A stretch of 64,000 nucleotides of DNA from Ruminococcus sp. (GCA_017525915.1 JAFXSC010000018.1:62001-126000); one strand, 5' to 3'. Numbered from the stretch's first letter, positions 41,587 through 49,611 are shown. Translations and numbers: made by a program. Notes: generated by a model not told the origin, from the sequence alone.

Positions 41587-42405
41587 TCAGTTCTTTGCGT
41601 TCCGGCGCATCCGGTAAAACTGGGCGCACTGGACGTATCTTCCGGAGAAGGCTGTTTCCTCGCTGCGGTCGAACAGCATCCTGCAAATACTGAGGACTGT
41701 GCTGTATTTCTTCGCGTTGCGGGTGTTTATACATCTGCTGAATTCCGCCCTTATATCGTGCGGAGCGGGAACTTCATCAAGGAAGGATACTGCTTCTTTC
41801 AGAAGGTGGGTGCTGTGAGGGTCGGCAGTGAGCTTCATGAGCATTGCGGAAGCCGCTTTTATGATGCGGTTTTCCGCGCGATCCGGCGTGAATACATCGT
41901 GCCGCACATAGACACGTTCGCGGTGGACGAGATTGCGCCGGATATTCTCCGGGAACAGGATGGTCCCGTGGACCGCGGTCATGTTCTCCTCACGGCTCTT
42001 ATAGGCTGAGAGAACGCCGCTCTTGATTATCTTCATCGTCTCGCCTGCAAAAATGGAAATAAAGTATTCCATGAAGTTCATGCCGGGACGCAGACCGGAT
42101 TCGCTGAATTTATATCCGCAGCGCTTGCAGAACTCGGCGCACAGCACCTTTCTTGCAAAATCGGTGTCCTTTCCGGCAGGCGGCAGCACCTCTATCAGAG
42201 TACCGTCAGTGAGCAGGGCAAATCCGCAGTATGCCCCTGCGTTGAAGCAGCTTACCCCGTGCCTGCGTCCGACGGTTATAGCTTTTCTGCCCTCAGCCGC
42301 ACAGACTTCCGCGAACTCGCCGAGCATTTCGGAAAGCCGCTGGTTCTCGGGGGAGCATTCAAGTATCATTTCATGTGCTGAGACACAAATATGTCTGGTG
42401 TACAT
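41587..42405 (-). CDS. mcrC: McrC-like restriction component, truncated
   Basis: The 272-residue protein resembles McrC, the partner that supplies the nuclease of McrBC methyl-dependent restriction. Visible family elements are VGRRHGVSCFNAGAYCGFALL, read in parts, LPPAGKDTDFARKVLCAEF, and the domain around TAVHGTILFPENIRRNL. It stops soon after KKYSTVLSICRMLF, just where other McrC proteins enter the PD-(D/E)xK nuclease; no Asp...Asp-x-Lys motif is visible. E. coli McrC is 348 residues with catalytic residues at about 244-259. Only 40 bp separate the stop from a terminator, so the tail is not present in another frame. It follows mcrB by 15 bp with GGAGAATAAA upstream. Confidence 0.82.
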   Translation of the reverse strand: MYTRHICVSAHEMILECSPENQRLSEMLGEFAEVCAAEGRKAITVGRRHGVSCFNAGAYCGFALLTDGTLIEVLPPAGKDTDFARKVLCAEFCKRCGYKFSESGLRPGMNFMEYFISIFAGETMKIIKSGVLSAYKSREENMTAVHGTILFPENIRRNLVHRERVYVRHDVFTPDRAENRIIKAASAMLMKLTADPHSTHLLKEAVSFLDEVPAPHDIRAEFSRCINTRNAKKYSTVLSICRMLFDRSEETAFSGRYVQCAQFYRMRRNAKN

Positions 42406-42420
42406 TTTATTCTCCGTTCA

Positions 42421-44178
42421 TCATGGATTGTCCTTGTAGATGTTTATGAAGTGCTCCTTGTTCCAGTTCATCGGATTGCCGAGGCGGTAGAGCTTGTGTC
42501 CCGAGTCGAACTGCCTGATATATTTCGGCGTGATGCACTCGATGAAGGTGTTCTTGTCGTTGAGTACGAGCCTTATCCTTTCGTAGTCGTCGAAGAAGTA
42601 TTCCTGCAAGAGAGGGATTATCTTTGTGGAGAATACAGACCTGAGCTCCAGAAGGGTGGTGATGCAGCCGCGGTTGTTGATGAAATATGCGTGACCAATG
42701 GCGTGCTCACGGTCGTAGTAATACTCTATGCGCTCGTTCAGCGCGGTGAGGAGCTGGCAGAGGTCAACGCCTTCGCAGTTTCCGAGCAGGGAAGGCTGCG
42801 GCATCATCTCGATGAAGTCGAATCTTCGCCTCAGAGCTGTGTCGAGCATGGCGATGGAGCGGTCGGCGGTATTCATCGTGCCGAGAATATAGAGATTGGG
42901 CGGAACGGAGAATTCGGTCTGCGAATAGGGGAGAATGACCGATGTTCCGCGCTTTGACTCCTCGATAAGGGTTATCAGCTCACCGAATATCCTTGATATG
43001 TTTCCGCGGTTTATCTCGTCGATGATAGCAACAAAGCTCATGTTCGGGCTCTTTGAAGCCTTCTCGCAGAGGGTCTTGAAAATACCGTTGAAGGCACGGT
43101 AAATTACCGTAGTATCGGCGTGTGCGGTGTTTGTGTCGTTACCGTATTTGTCAACGATGACGGGACGGATACCCTCGACGAATTCCTCATAGTTGAGCGA
43201 CTGGTGGAAGGTCGTGAACTTTATTCTTCCGGTGGAGGTATACTGCGCGAATCTTGCCTTTATTGCCGAATACGGCTCCTCGGGCGGAGTTTTTTTGCCT
43301 TCGATGAGCTCAACGGCATATTTCACGACATTGTAGGTCTTGCCGGTGCCGGGAGGGCCGTAGAGTATTGTATTCAGCGCAGGCTTGAGGTTGCTGAGCT
43401 GGTGCTCGGCGAGAGTATCGGTCGGCTGGAGGACATCGGTCTCCTCTTTGAGCATTTCCCACGACATATCGTCAAACACTTTCATGCTCTTGAACTTGAA
43501 GTGAGAATCACGGTAGGACAATATCTTCTTGCTGTTGGAGATATACTTTGTGATATCGTCCGCTGATTCAAGCTCTATGCCGAGTTCACGGAAGACAAGC
43601 TGATCCGTAACTTCGTCGCCGAGTATCGGGAAGGTGAACGGCTTCATGCAGTGAAGTATCCTCGACAGCGCAAATACCGGCAGACCGGAGTCCTTAAGCT
43701 GGGAACTGAGCATTTTCTTTGCGGTATCAAGCAGTTCTTCGTCATTTTCAAGCTCTGCGATATTTATGCACATCTTGAAAAAGAACTGTATCATCTCAGG
43801 TCTTTTGGCAATGGGATAATCCCTGAAAGTTACCGGCGTTGTGAGAAATTCCATTTCCTTGTCATGGACGATATGGGTATAGAGCGTCCGTGAGCCCTTG
43901 CTCCATATTTTTTCGAGCCTTCTGTCGAGCAGGAGCTTGTCGTTGTGGAGCAGGTGGGACTTCTGTATCTGCTGCTTGCGCTCGCTTTTTTCGGTTTTCC
44001 ACAGACCGAGTGAGAGACCGTAGAGGAGGTCGAGGTCATTGAAGTCGATTATCCCGGTCTTACGCAGGTTTGAATAGCATTCTACTGCCGCGCGTACGGA
44101 GCGGTAGGTTCCGTCATATTCATTAGGCAGGATCTCATTTTTGTGCTTTAGTTCGTCGATTATAGTGGTTTTATCCAT
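42421..44178 (-). CDS. mcrB: McrB-type AAA+ GTPase
   Basis: The 585-residue protein has the McrB GTPase core in its C-terminal half: Walker A LYGPPGTGKTYNVV (about residues 268-281), Walker B FVAIIDEINRGNISRIFGEL (about 378-397) and the McrB signature LGTMNTADRSIAMLDTALRR (about 429-448). The N-terminal half (about 1-260) is not the E. coli McrB DNA-binding domain and is not recognised; it probably supplies a different target specificity. It is the first gene of the pair, with a good promoter (44214-44242) and an AAAGG site. Confidence 0.9.
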   Translation of the reverse strand: MDKTTIIDELKHKNEILPNEYDGTYRSVRAAVECYSNLRKTGIIDFNDLDLLYGLSLGLWKTEKSERKQQIQKSHLLHNDKLLLDRRLEKIWSKGSRTLYTHIVHDKEMEFLTTPVTFRDYPIAKRPEMIQFFFKMCINIAELENDEELLDTAKKMLSSQLKDSGLPVFALSRILHCMKPFTFPILGDEVTDQLVFRELGIELESADDITKYISNSKKILSYRDSHFKFKSMKVFDDMSWEMLKEETDVLQPTDTLAEHQLSNLKPALNTILYGPPGTGKTYNVVKYAVELIEGKKTPPEEPYSAIKARFAQYTSTGRIKFTTFHQSLNYEEFVEGIRPVIVDKYGNDTNTAHADTTVIYRAFNGIFKTLCEKASKSPNMSFVAIIDEINRGNISRIFGELITLIEESKRGTSVILPYSQTEFSVPPNLYILGTMNTADRSIAMLDTALRRRFDFIEMMPQPSLLGNCEGVDLCQLLTALNERIEYYYDREHAIGHAYFINNRGCITTLLELRSVFSTKIIPLLQEYFFDDYERIRLVLNDKNTFIECITPKYIRQFDSGHKLYRLGNPMNWNKEHFINIYKDNP

Positions 44179-44213
44179 ATTCAGCAGCTGCCTTTCATAA
44201 TTTTTCTATGTTA

Positions 44214-44242
44214 ATTGTATCACATTTACAAACGTAAGTCAA
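44214..44242 (-). promoter_or_regulatory. Promoter of the mcrBC pair
   Basis: Minus-strand TTGACT (44242-44237), 17-bp spacer, TACAAT (44219-44214). Confidence 0.75.
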
Positions 44243-44331
44243 CAACAATAAAAAGTTTTACACATCATTAACAAAGAAATGCACATACTGTGGCTTGGTA
44301 AAATACTTTATCTTTATATCGGGAGCGCGGA

Positions 44332-45126
44332 CTATTCCGCGTCGGCAGCCTTTTTCGTGAAAAGCTTGGAGGGACGGTGTCCTGCACCGCCTTCTATACC
44401 GCCGGTCTCCTCGACATATGGTGCGATCTTCCGCCTGAAATTAGCCATAAGCAGCTTCCTGTCAAGTATAGCCTCATATATCTGCTGGAGCTCCGTGAGC
44501 GTGAATTTCTCCGGCAGAAGCCTGAAAGCGGCATAGGGCTTTTCGAGACTGCTCCTCAGCTTCAGCATGGCGTTGACGATGATCTCGGCATGGTCGAACG
44601 CAAGGCTGTTTTTCGGGATATCTGCCTTTGCCGACTGGTTGTAGAGCTCGTTGGTGTTGTTCAGCCTTACTTCGGAGACATACTCGCTGCCGTCGTCACC
44701 GGTCAGCACGAGAGTGTGTCTGTCGTCGGCAGAACTGAGCGATACCTCGTACCAGCCGGCGTTCTTTCCGATCGCTGCCTTGGTGTAGTCGATGACGGTC
44801 CAGTAGCAGCAGGAAATAATCCAGCCCCTCGGATCCCTGCCGCAGCGCGAGAGGTTGCACAGCAGCGAGAGCGGAGGGGAGTCCACACCCGTTTTCTCCT
44901 TCAGCTTGCGGAAAGCGGTCTCCTCGATAGTTTCCTCGCGGCAGCAGAACCCCCCCGGGAGCGCGGGCATATTTATGAAGGGCTCCTCTGTGCGCTTTAC
45001 GAGAAGCACCGAAAGTACGGGCTTTGAGAGGTGACGGTAGCTTTCGCCGGTGCTTTTGCGGACGGTAAAAACAACGATATCGGCAGCAACGGACGGGCGG
45101 TCGTATTTAGTAATATCGTAATCCAT
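44332..45126 (-). CDS. NrtR-like Nudix transcriptional regulator
   Basis: The 264-residue protein has an N-terminal Nudix domain (about residues 8-165) whose box reads GGFCCREETIEETAFRKLKE; the usual REUxEE is partly changed (RKLKEK), as is common in NrtR regulators that bind ADP-ribose without hydrolysing it well. The C-terminal part (about 170-250; FTLTELQQIYEAIL and KLLMANFRRKIA) matches the winged helix of NrtR. Other NrtR proteins control NAD metabolism genes. It is divergent from the J-domain/vWA/PurA-like operon, with four repeats of a 24-bp motif between them. AGGAGGTACCT precedes the ATG. Confidence 0.87.
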   Translation of the reverse strand: MDYDITKYDRPSVAADIVVFTVRKSTGESYRHLSKPVLSVLLVKRTEEPFINMPALPGGFCCREETIEETAFRKLKEKTGVDSPPLSLLCNLSRCGRDPRGWIISCCYWTVIDYTKAAIGKNAGWYEVSLSSADDRHTLVLTGDDGSEYVSEVRLNNTNELYNQSAKADIPKNSLAFDHAEIIVNAMLKLRSSLEKPYAAFRLLPEKFTLTELQQIYEAILDRKLLMANFRRKIAPYVEETGGIEGGAGHRPSKLFTKKAADAE

Positions 45127-45139
45127 AGGTACCTCCTTT

Positions 45140-45163
45140 GATAGTATCTGAATAATAATAACA
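45140..45163. promoter_or_regulatory. 24-bp motif copy A
   Basis: GATAGTATCTGA followed by ATAATAATAACA. It overlaps the -10 box of the minus-strand promoter of the NrtR-like gene (TTGACA 45184-45179, 18-bp spacer, TATTAT 45160-45155). Confidence 0.6.
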
Positions 45164-45184
45164 CAAATCGGCTGCCGGTGTCAA
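45155..45184 (-). promoter_or_regulatory. Promoter of the NrtR-like gene
   Basis: Minus-strand TTGACA (45184-45179), 18-bp spacer, TATTAT (45160-45155). It gives a short leader of about 25-30 nt. Confidence 0.75.
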
Positions 45185-45246
45185 TAGTTTTGTTTTAGTG
45201 AGAAGTAAGCAGGGGACGCCGCAATTTCTTGTGAAATTTATATATA

Positions 45247-45270
45247 GATAATATCAAAATAATAATAACA
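45247..45270. promoter_or_regulatory. 24-bp motif copy B
   Basis: GATAATATCAAA followed by ATAATAATAACA; differs from copy A at three of 24 positions. Confidence 0.6.
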
Positions 45271-45304
45271 AGCTGTGCAAAACGAAGAAACTGTTCCCGG
45301 ACTA

Positions 45305-45333
45305 TTGACAAATTCGATTGATAGTGCTATTAT
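45305..45333 (+). promoter_or_regulatory. Promoter of the J-domain/vWA/PurA-like operon
   Basis: TTGACA (45305-45310), 17-bp spacer, TATTAT (45328-45333), overlapped by motif copy C. Confidence 0.8.
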
Positions 45334-45343
45334 GATAATAACA
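45320..45343. promoter_or_regulatory. 24-bp motif copy C
   Basis: GATAGTGCTATT followed by ATGATAATAACA; covers the -10 box of the plus-strand promoter. Confidence 0.55.
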
Positions 45344-45381
45344 AAAGGATATTAACTGAGCGGTTTTAATTTTCGTCCTTT

Positions 45382-45405
45382 GATAATATCATTTTGTTTT
45401 TAACG
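45382..45405. promoter_or_regulatory. 24-bp motif copy D
   Basis: GATAATATCATT followed by TTGTTTTTAACG; a more diverged copy in the leader, containing the perfect palindrome TGATAATATCA (45381-45391). Confidence 0.45.
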
Positions 45406-45420
45406 CAAGGAGGGGGTAAG

Positions 45421-46392
45421 ATGGACATATCCGATATCCTGAAATGCAAGTGCTGCTGCGATATCTTTCCGGAGGACGCAAACCTCGCTCAGCCGCTTTA
45501 CATGGCGCTGATGCTGAAATACCACCCGGACAGGTGCAGCGACCCGAGAGCGCCCGAGGCTTCGGCGGTCATAAACGAGCTCTACGGCAAGCTGAAAAGG
45601 CAGACCGCTTTTCAGGAAAAGCTGTTTCACTCCGGAAGCAGGGCTGTTGAGATAAAATATCTCATGGAGCTCACGCAGGAATACGGCGCAGAATACGTCG
45701 GCGACAGGAACGTTTTTCTGCTCATAGACAGCGGTTCAGCTGACTGCTTCACCGCTTCGGAGGCGCGTTCTGACCTGTTTTTCAGGGAGTACCTTCCTCA
45801 GCACATACTGGCGCAGGCGGAGGTATTCCTCCCGGTCGTCTCACAGGTATTCGATACCGATGAAGGGCTTCTCGCCGTGACCTGCAAGCGTGCCGGAGAA
45901 CTGCCGCTGACAAAGGTGCTGGATTTTTACGGTGGAAAACTCGACAGCCGCCACGCCGCGTGGATCATCTCCCGTCTGCTCGGAATGTGCTGCTACGCGG
46001 AGACGAGAGGGATAGTCTGGAACTGTCTCGCGGAGGAAAATCTGCTCATCGATCCGGCTGAGCATACCGTAAGAGCTGCCGGCGGCTGGTGGTTTGCCGC
46101 GGCTGAGGGGAACAAGATGACCGGCGTGCAGTCAAGCGTATACGATTCGCTTCCGGCGCAGACAAAGACTGACGGTACTGCACGGCACATCGGCGACCTC
46201 GAATGTGTCAAGGCTCTGGCGAGGAGGATACTTCCCGATGATGCGCCGGAAGCCGTCAGAGACTATGCGGAGAGCGTGAGCAGCAGCTCTGCATACGAGG
46301 AGATGGAAAAATGGGAGGAAGCCATAATACGCGGCTTCGGCGGAAGAAGATTCACACAGATGAACGTCAGACTGCCTGATATTGCAGGCTGA
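45421..46392 (+). CDS. J-domain / pseudokinase-like protein
   Basis: The 323-residue protein has an N-terminal J-domain-like segment with the diagnostic HPD (residues 35-37, in LMLKYHPDRCSD) flanked by helices. The C-terminal part (about 85-300) resembles a protein-kinase fold; the segment matching the catalytic loop reads RGIVWNCLAEENLLIDPAEH and that matching the DFG region reads RAAGGWWFAA. The catalytic Asp residues are missing, so it is probably a pseudokinase. Similar J-domain/pseudokinase proteins occur next to vWA genes in some mobile elements, as far as I recall. AAGGAGGGGG precedes the ATG at 45421. First gene of the operon. Confidence 0.75.
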   Translation: MDISDILKCKCCCDIFPEDANLAQPLYMALMLKYHPDRCSDPRAPEASAVINELYGKLKRQTAFQEKLFHSGSRAVEIKYLMELTQEYGAEYVGDRNVFLLIDSGSADCFTASEARSDLFFREYLPQHILAQAEVFLPVVSQVFDTDEGLLAVTCKRAGELPLTKVLDFYGGKLDSRHAAWIISRLLGMCCYAETRGIVWNCLAEENLLIDPAEHTVRAAGGWWFAAAEGNKMTGVQSSVYDSLPAQTKTDGTARHIGDLECVKALARRILPDDAPEAVRDYAESVSSSSAYEEMEKWEEAIIRGFGGRRFTQMNVRLPDIAG

Positions 46393-46417
46393 GAATAACT
46401 TTACAGGAGGTATTTTT

Positions 46418-47326
46418 ATGGGATACGGTGCATGGAGCTCAGCAGACTGGAAAAAGTATTCGTCTGCGAAAATAAGCGGAAAAAAGGTAAACGACATTTA
46501 CAGCGCAACTAAGCTCGACCCGAAGTATGACCCGAAAATGATAAAGGTCAGGGAAAGCTTCGATTCGGCTGACCACCCTGTAACAACTCCTATCATTATC
46601 GGGCTTGACGTTACAGGTTCGATGAGCGACCTTCTCGACGTTACAGCGAAGAAGCTCGGTGAAATGGTAAAGGACATTCTCGAACGCCAGCCCGTTGAGG
46701 GACCGCAGATAATGTTCTGCGCCGTGGGCGATTCACGCTGCGACCGTTCACCCTTGCAGGCTACACAGTTCGAGTCGGACATACGCATCGCAAGCCAGCT
46801 CACAGACCTGTGGTTCGAGAAGGGCGGCGGCGGCAACCGGTTCGAGAGCTATCCGCTGGTGTGGTATTTCGCGGCAAACAAAACAAATACCGACGCATGG
46901 AACAAGCGCAGGAAGAAGGGCATCATCTTCACTCTCGGCGATGACGGCTTCCCTGAAAAGCTCCTTAAAATGGAGATAGAAAAGGTCTTCGGCGATAATG
47001 TCAGGGAGGATATCGACACAGAAGCCCTTCTTGCTCAGGTGAACAGAAAATACGACGTCTTTCACCTTATGGTGATGGACGGACGCAGTGAAGAAGTGGT
47101 CAAGCTTCCGGAATGGCGCAGGCTCATGGGCGAAAGGGCAATCGCGGTCACTGACGTGGACGCTATTCCCGAGATAATCGTTTCGCTTCTTGAAAGCGTT
47201 GCCGGAAGGGACACAGAGGACATTATCAATTCATGGGACGGAGATACACGGCTTGCCGTAAGGAACGCTATCGGAGGACTTCCGGCGCGGAAAAGGAGTG
47301 CGGTGAGCGGCATTGTAAGATTCTGA
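46418..47326 (+). CDS. vWA (MIDAS) domain protein
   Basis: The 302-residue protein has a von Willebrand factor A fold in residues about 45-270, with the metal-ion site motif IIGLDVTGSMSDLLD (DxTGS/DxSxS type), a further acidic/GGGGNR segment and a late GDDGFPE loop. No signal peptide is present, so it acts in the cytoplasm, probably as an assembly or scaffold protein. It starts 25 bp after the J-domain gene (AGGAGGTATTTTT at the start) and is followed 9 bp later by the PurA-like gene. Confidence 0.85.
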   Translation: MGYGAWSSADWKKYSSAKISGKKVNDIYSATKLDPKYDPKMIKVRESFDSADHPVTTPIIIGLDVTGSMSDLLDVTAKKLGEMVKDILERQPVEGPQIMFCAVGDSRCDRSPLQATQFESDIRIASQLTDLWFEKGGGGNRFESYPLVWYFAANKTNTDAWNKRRKKGIIFTLGDDGFPEKLLKMEIEKVFGDNVREDIDTEALLAQVNRKYDVFHLMVMDGRSEEVVKLPEWRRLMGERAIAVTDVDAIPEIIVSLLESVAGRDTEDIINSWDGDTRLAVRNAIGGLPARKRSAVSGIVRF

Positions 47327-47335
47327 GGTGATATT

Positions 47336-48538
47336 ATGAAAAAGGCATACGCGGTGATAGGTGCAAATTTCGGCGATGAGGGCAAAGGTCTGATGACCGA
47401 TATGTTCTGCCGGTCCGATGATAACGTCATAAATATCCGCAGCAACGGCGGCGCTCAGGCAGGTCATACCGTCTGCACATCTGACGGCAGAAGACACGTT
47501 TTCTCCCACATAGGCGCCGGCAGCTTCGCAGGTGCGGATACCTTCCTTTCGGAGTATTTTATCCTTAACCCCATGCTTTTTTCAAGGGAAGTGAACGCTC
47601 TCGGGAACGATGCCGGAAACATCTTCATCGACCGCAGGTGCGCGGTCACGCTCCCGTGCGATATGCTGCTCAATCAGGCTGTTGAGAAAATGCGCGGAAA
47701 GAGCCGTCACGGGAGCTGCGGTGTCGGCATATTCGAGACTATCGTGCGGAACCGCGACAGCAGATATGCCCTGAAATATGAGGATATGCTGAGGTCGGAC
47801 AGGAAATCGCTTGCCGCGCTGATAGGCAGGATGAACCGGGAGTGTTGTCCGGCGAGAGCAGATGAGCTCGGCATTACAGGCATTGCAAGGGAGGAGCTTC
47901 TTGATATCCTTGGAAGCGCGGAGCTGACGGAGGACTGGCTCGACAGCTTTTACTCAATGGTGGCACTTTGCAGTGAGGCGGACGAGCAGCTTATCGAGGA
48001 GTACGATACAGCTGTGTTCGAAGGCGCACAGGGGCTTATGCTCGATCAGGACAGAAACGATTATTTCCCCAATCTTACGCCTTCCAGCACAGGCATGAAG
48101 AATATACGCGCGATACTTGACAGGCTTGAAAAGCGCGATACAGAGATCTGCTATGTCACACGCTCCTTCTTCACGCGCCACGGTGCAGGACGGTTTGATA
48201 CGGAATCAAAGGACATTGCGGAGATGTACGGTCTTTACGACAGGACGAACGCTCCCAACGAGTTTCAGGGTAATTTCCGGTACGGCTGGTTCGACCTTCC
48301 CGAGTTCATGGCTTCGCTCACCCTCGACAGGAGGTACATCGCGGAGGGCGAAAAGCTAGCGGTATCGGTAACACATCTCGATATGACTGGGGGAATGGTG
48401 CTCTGTCCGACCGGCAGGCTCATGCCGGAGGATATCGCTTATATGGCGATAGCTGACAGGCTGTACAAGGTAAGCGGCGAGACTGCGGACGATGTTGTAT
48501 GTCAGGAGGTAATGACAAAGCCTCTGGCAAGGAGGTAA
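47336..48538 (+). CDS. Adenylosuccinate synthetase (PurA) paralogue
   Basis: The 400-residue protein keeps main PurA signatures: GANFGDEGKGLMTDMF at the N-terminus (Asp of GDEGKG, unlike viral PurZ, where it is Ser), NGGAQAGHTV, FSHIGAGSFAG in place of the HLIPSG loop, and FEGAQGLMLDQDRNDYFPN. The C-terminal region has TRSFFTRHGAGRFDTE. PurA joins IMP and aspartate with GTP. The sequence differs clearly from housekeeping PurA, and no other purine gene is nearby, so it may act on another nucleotide substrate. It shares an operon with the J-domain and vWA genes. Confidence 0.85.
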   Translation: MKKAYAVIGANFGDEGKGLMTDMFCRSDDNVINIRSNGGAQAGHTVCTSDGRRHVFSHIGAGSFAGADTFLSEYFILNPMLFSREVNALGNDAGNIFIDRRCAVTLPCDMLLNQAVEKMRGKSRHGSCGVGIFETIVRNRDSRYALKYEDMLRSDRKSLAALIGRMNRECCPARADELGITGIAREELLDILGSAELTEDWLDSFYSMVALCSEADEQLIEEYDTAVFEGAQGLMLDQDRNDYFPNLTPSSTGMKNIRAILDRLEKRDTEICYVTRSFFTRHGAGRFDTESKDIAEMYGLYDRTNAPNEFQGNFRYGWFDLPEFMASLTLDRRYIAEGEKLAVSVTHLDMTGGMVLCPTGRLMPEDIAYMAIADRLYKVSGETADDVVCQEVMTKPLARR

Positions 48539-48546
48539 GTGTTAAG

Positions 48547-48576
48547 GTGCAGGGGGGAGTCCTCCCTGCACTTTTT
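48547..48576 (+). terminator. Terminator of the J-domain/vWA/PurA-like operon
   Basis: GTGCAGGG (48547-48554) / CCCTGCAC (48564-48571) followed by TTTTT. Confidence 0.9.
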
Positions 48577-48660
48577 GCCGTGTGAGTGTACCGGGTTTGT
48601 TTATCCGCGTCTTTGCACGAAAAAACAAACGGGAGCAAAGGCGGTTCTTTCCGGCTGTTA

Positions 48661-48690
48661 TTGACTTTGCCGGAAGATTTTTGGTATAAT
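48661..48690 (+). promoter_or_regulatory. Promoter of the CPBP gene
   Basis: TTGACT (48661-48666), 18-bp spacer, TATAAT (48685-48690); leaves only about 15-20 nt of leader. Confidence 0.75.
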
Positions 48691-48711
48691 AGAGAAAAAG
48701 GAGGTGTCGGA

Positions 48712-49611
48712 GTGTCAAAGGTCGTAAAGTATCTCGTTTTTACGTTTGCTTCTGCTTGCGTGATAGAATTCATCGGCGCCCATGACTTTAATACCGGCAC
48801 AGCTGCCGGTAAGATGAGCTTCGGCCATGCGCTTATATGGGCAATGCTCATGCCGATGTTCGGAGCTCTTTTCGCAGGGGCGCGTATCCGCGATATGGGC
48901 TGGAAGCCTGAACTCAGGGAGAACAGGAAGAACAGGCGGCTTCTTGCGTTCGCATGGCTTTCACCGACTGTCTTTCAGATCCTGGGGGCGGCGCTCTATT
49001 TTATGGTGTTTCAGGACGATTTCGAGATATCCGGTGATTTCCTGAGAGATATCGATTGCGATGCTTTTGAGGAGTGTCGGGAGAACGGCAGCTCCTACTG
49101 GGGGTATGTCTGGCGCGAGATATTCTACTCGGTCACTTCGTTCTATACGTTCCTTTCAGTAATACCCGCGCTCGGCGAGGAGATAGGCTGGAGGGGCTTC
49201 CTCTACCCGGAGCTGAAAAAACGCTTCGGCAGGACAAGAGGCGTCCTGCTCGGCGGAGTGATACACGGCGCATGGCACTTTCCGCTCATGCTGCTCGTTG
49301 GCTATGAGTACGGCAGGGATTACATCGGTGCACCGCTGCTCGGACTTTTTGCGTTCTGCGTGTTCACGGTCTCGACGGGCATCATCTCTGACCGCCTTTA
49401 CGAAAGCTCGGGAAGCATATGGCTGCCGGCTGTCTTTCACGGAACAGTGAATGCACAGTTCAATCCGTGTATGGTCAGGGGAGGCGAGCACCTTGAACGC
49501 TCTGTGTTCGGTCCCAACACTGTCGGGCTCATCGCGGTCATACCGACAGCGCTTTTTGCCGCAGGCATCATATATCTTGAATACAGGAAGGAAGCGGAGG
49601 AGCAGCCCTGA
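48712..49611 (+). CDS. CPBP-family intramembrane metalloprotease
   Basis: The 299-residue membrane protein belongs to the CAAX-protease/bacteriocin-processing family. Conserved motif 1 is GEEIGWRGFLYP (EExxxR) and motif 2 is VIHGAWHFPL; a third His lies in PAVFHGTVNAQF. Six to eight hydrophobic segments span the protein. It starts with GTG 48712 after AAGGAGGTG; the promoter upstream supports this start. Substrate unknown; no peptide gene is seen nearby. Confidence 0.87.
   Translation: MSKVVKYLVFTFASACVIEFIGAHDFNTGTAAGKMSFGHALIWAMLMPMFGALFAGARIRDMGWKPELRENRKNRRLLAFAWLSPTVFQILGAALYFMVFQDDFEISGDFLRDIDCDAFEECRENGSSYWGYVWREIFYSVTSFYTFLSVIPALGEEIGWRGFLYPELKKRFGRTRGVLLGGVIHGAWHFPLMLLVGYEYGRDYIGAPLLGLFAFCVFTVSTGIISDRLYESSGSIWLPAVFHGTVNAQFNPCMVRGGEHLERSVFGPNTVGLIAVIPTALFAAGIIYLEYRKEAEEQP

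Noticed and set aside
41498-41700. Missing McrC nuclease part in another frame
   Set aside because: Only about 90 bp lie between the mcrC stop and the neighbouring gene, and the three minus-strand frames show no D...DxK motif.
47336-48538. PurZ (2-aminoadenylosuccinate synthase of Z-genome phages)
   Set aside because: PurZ has Ser in place of the Asp of GDEGKG; here the Asp is present.
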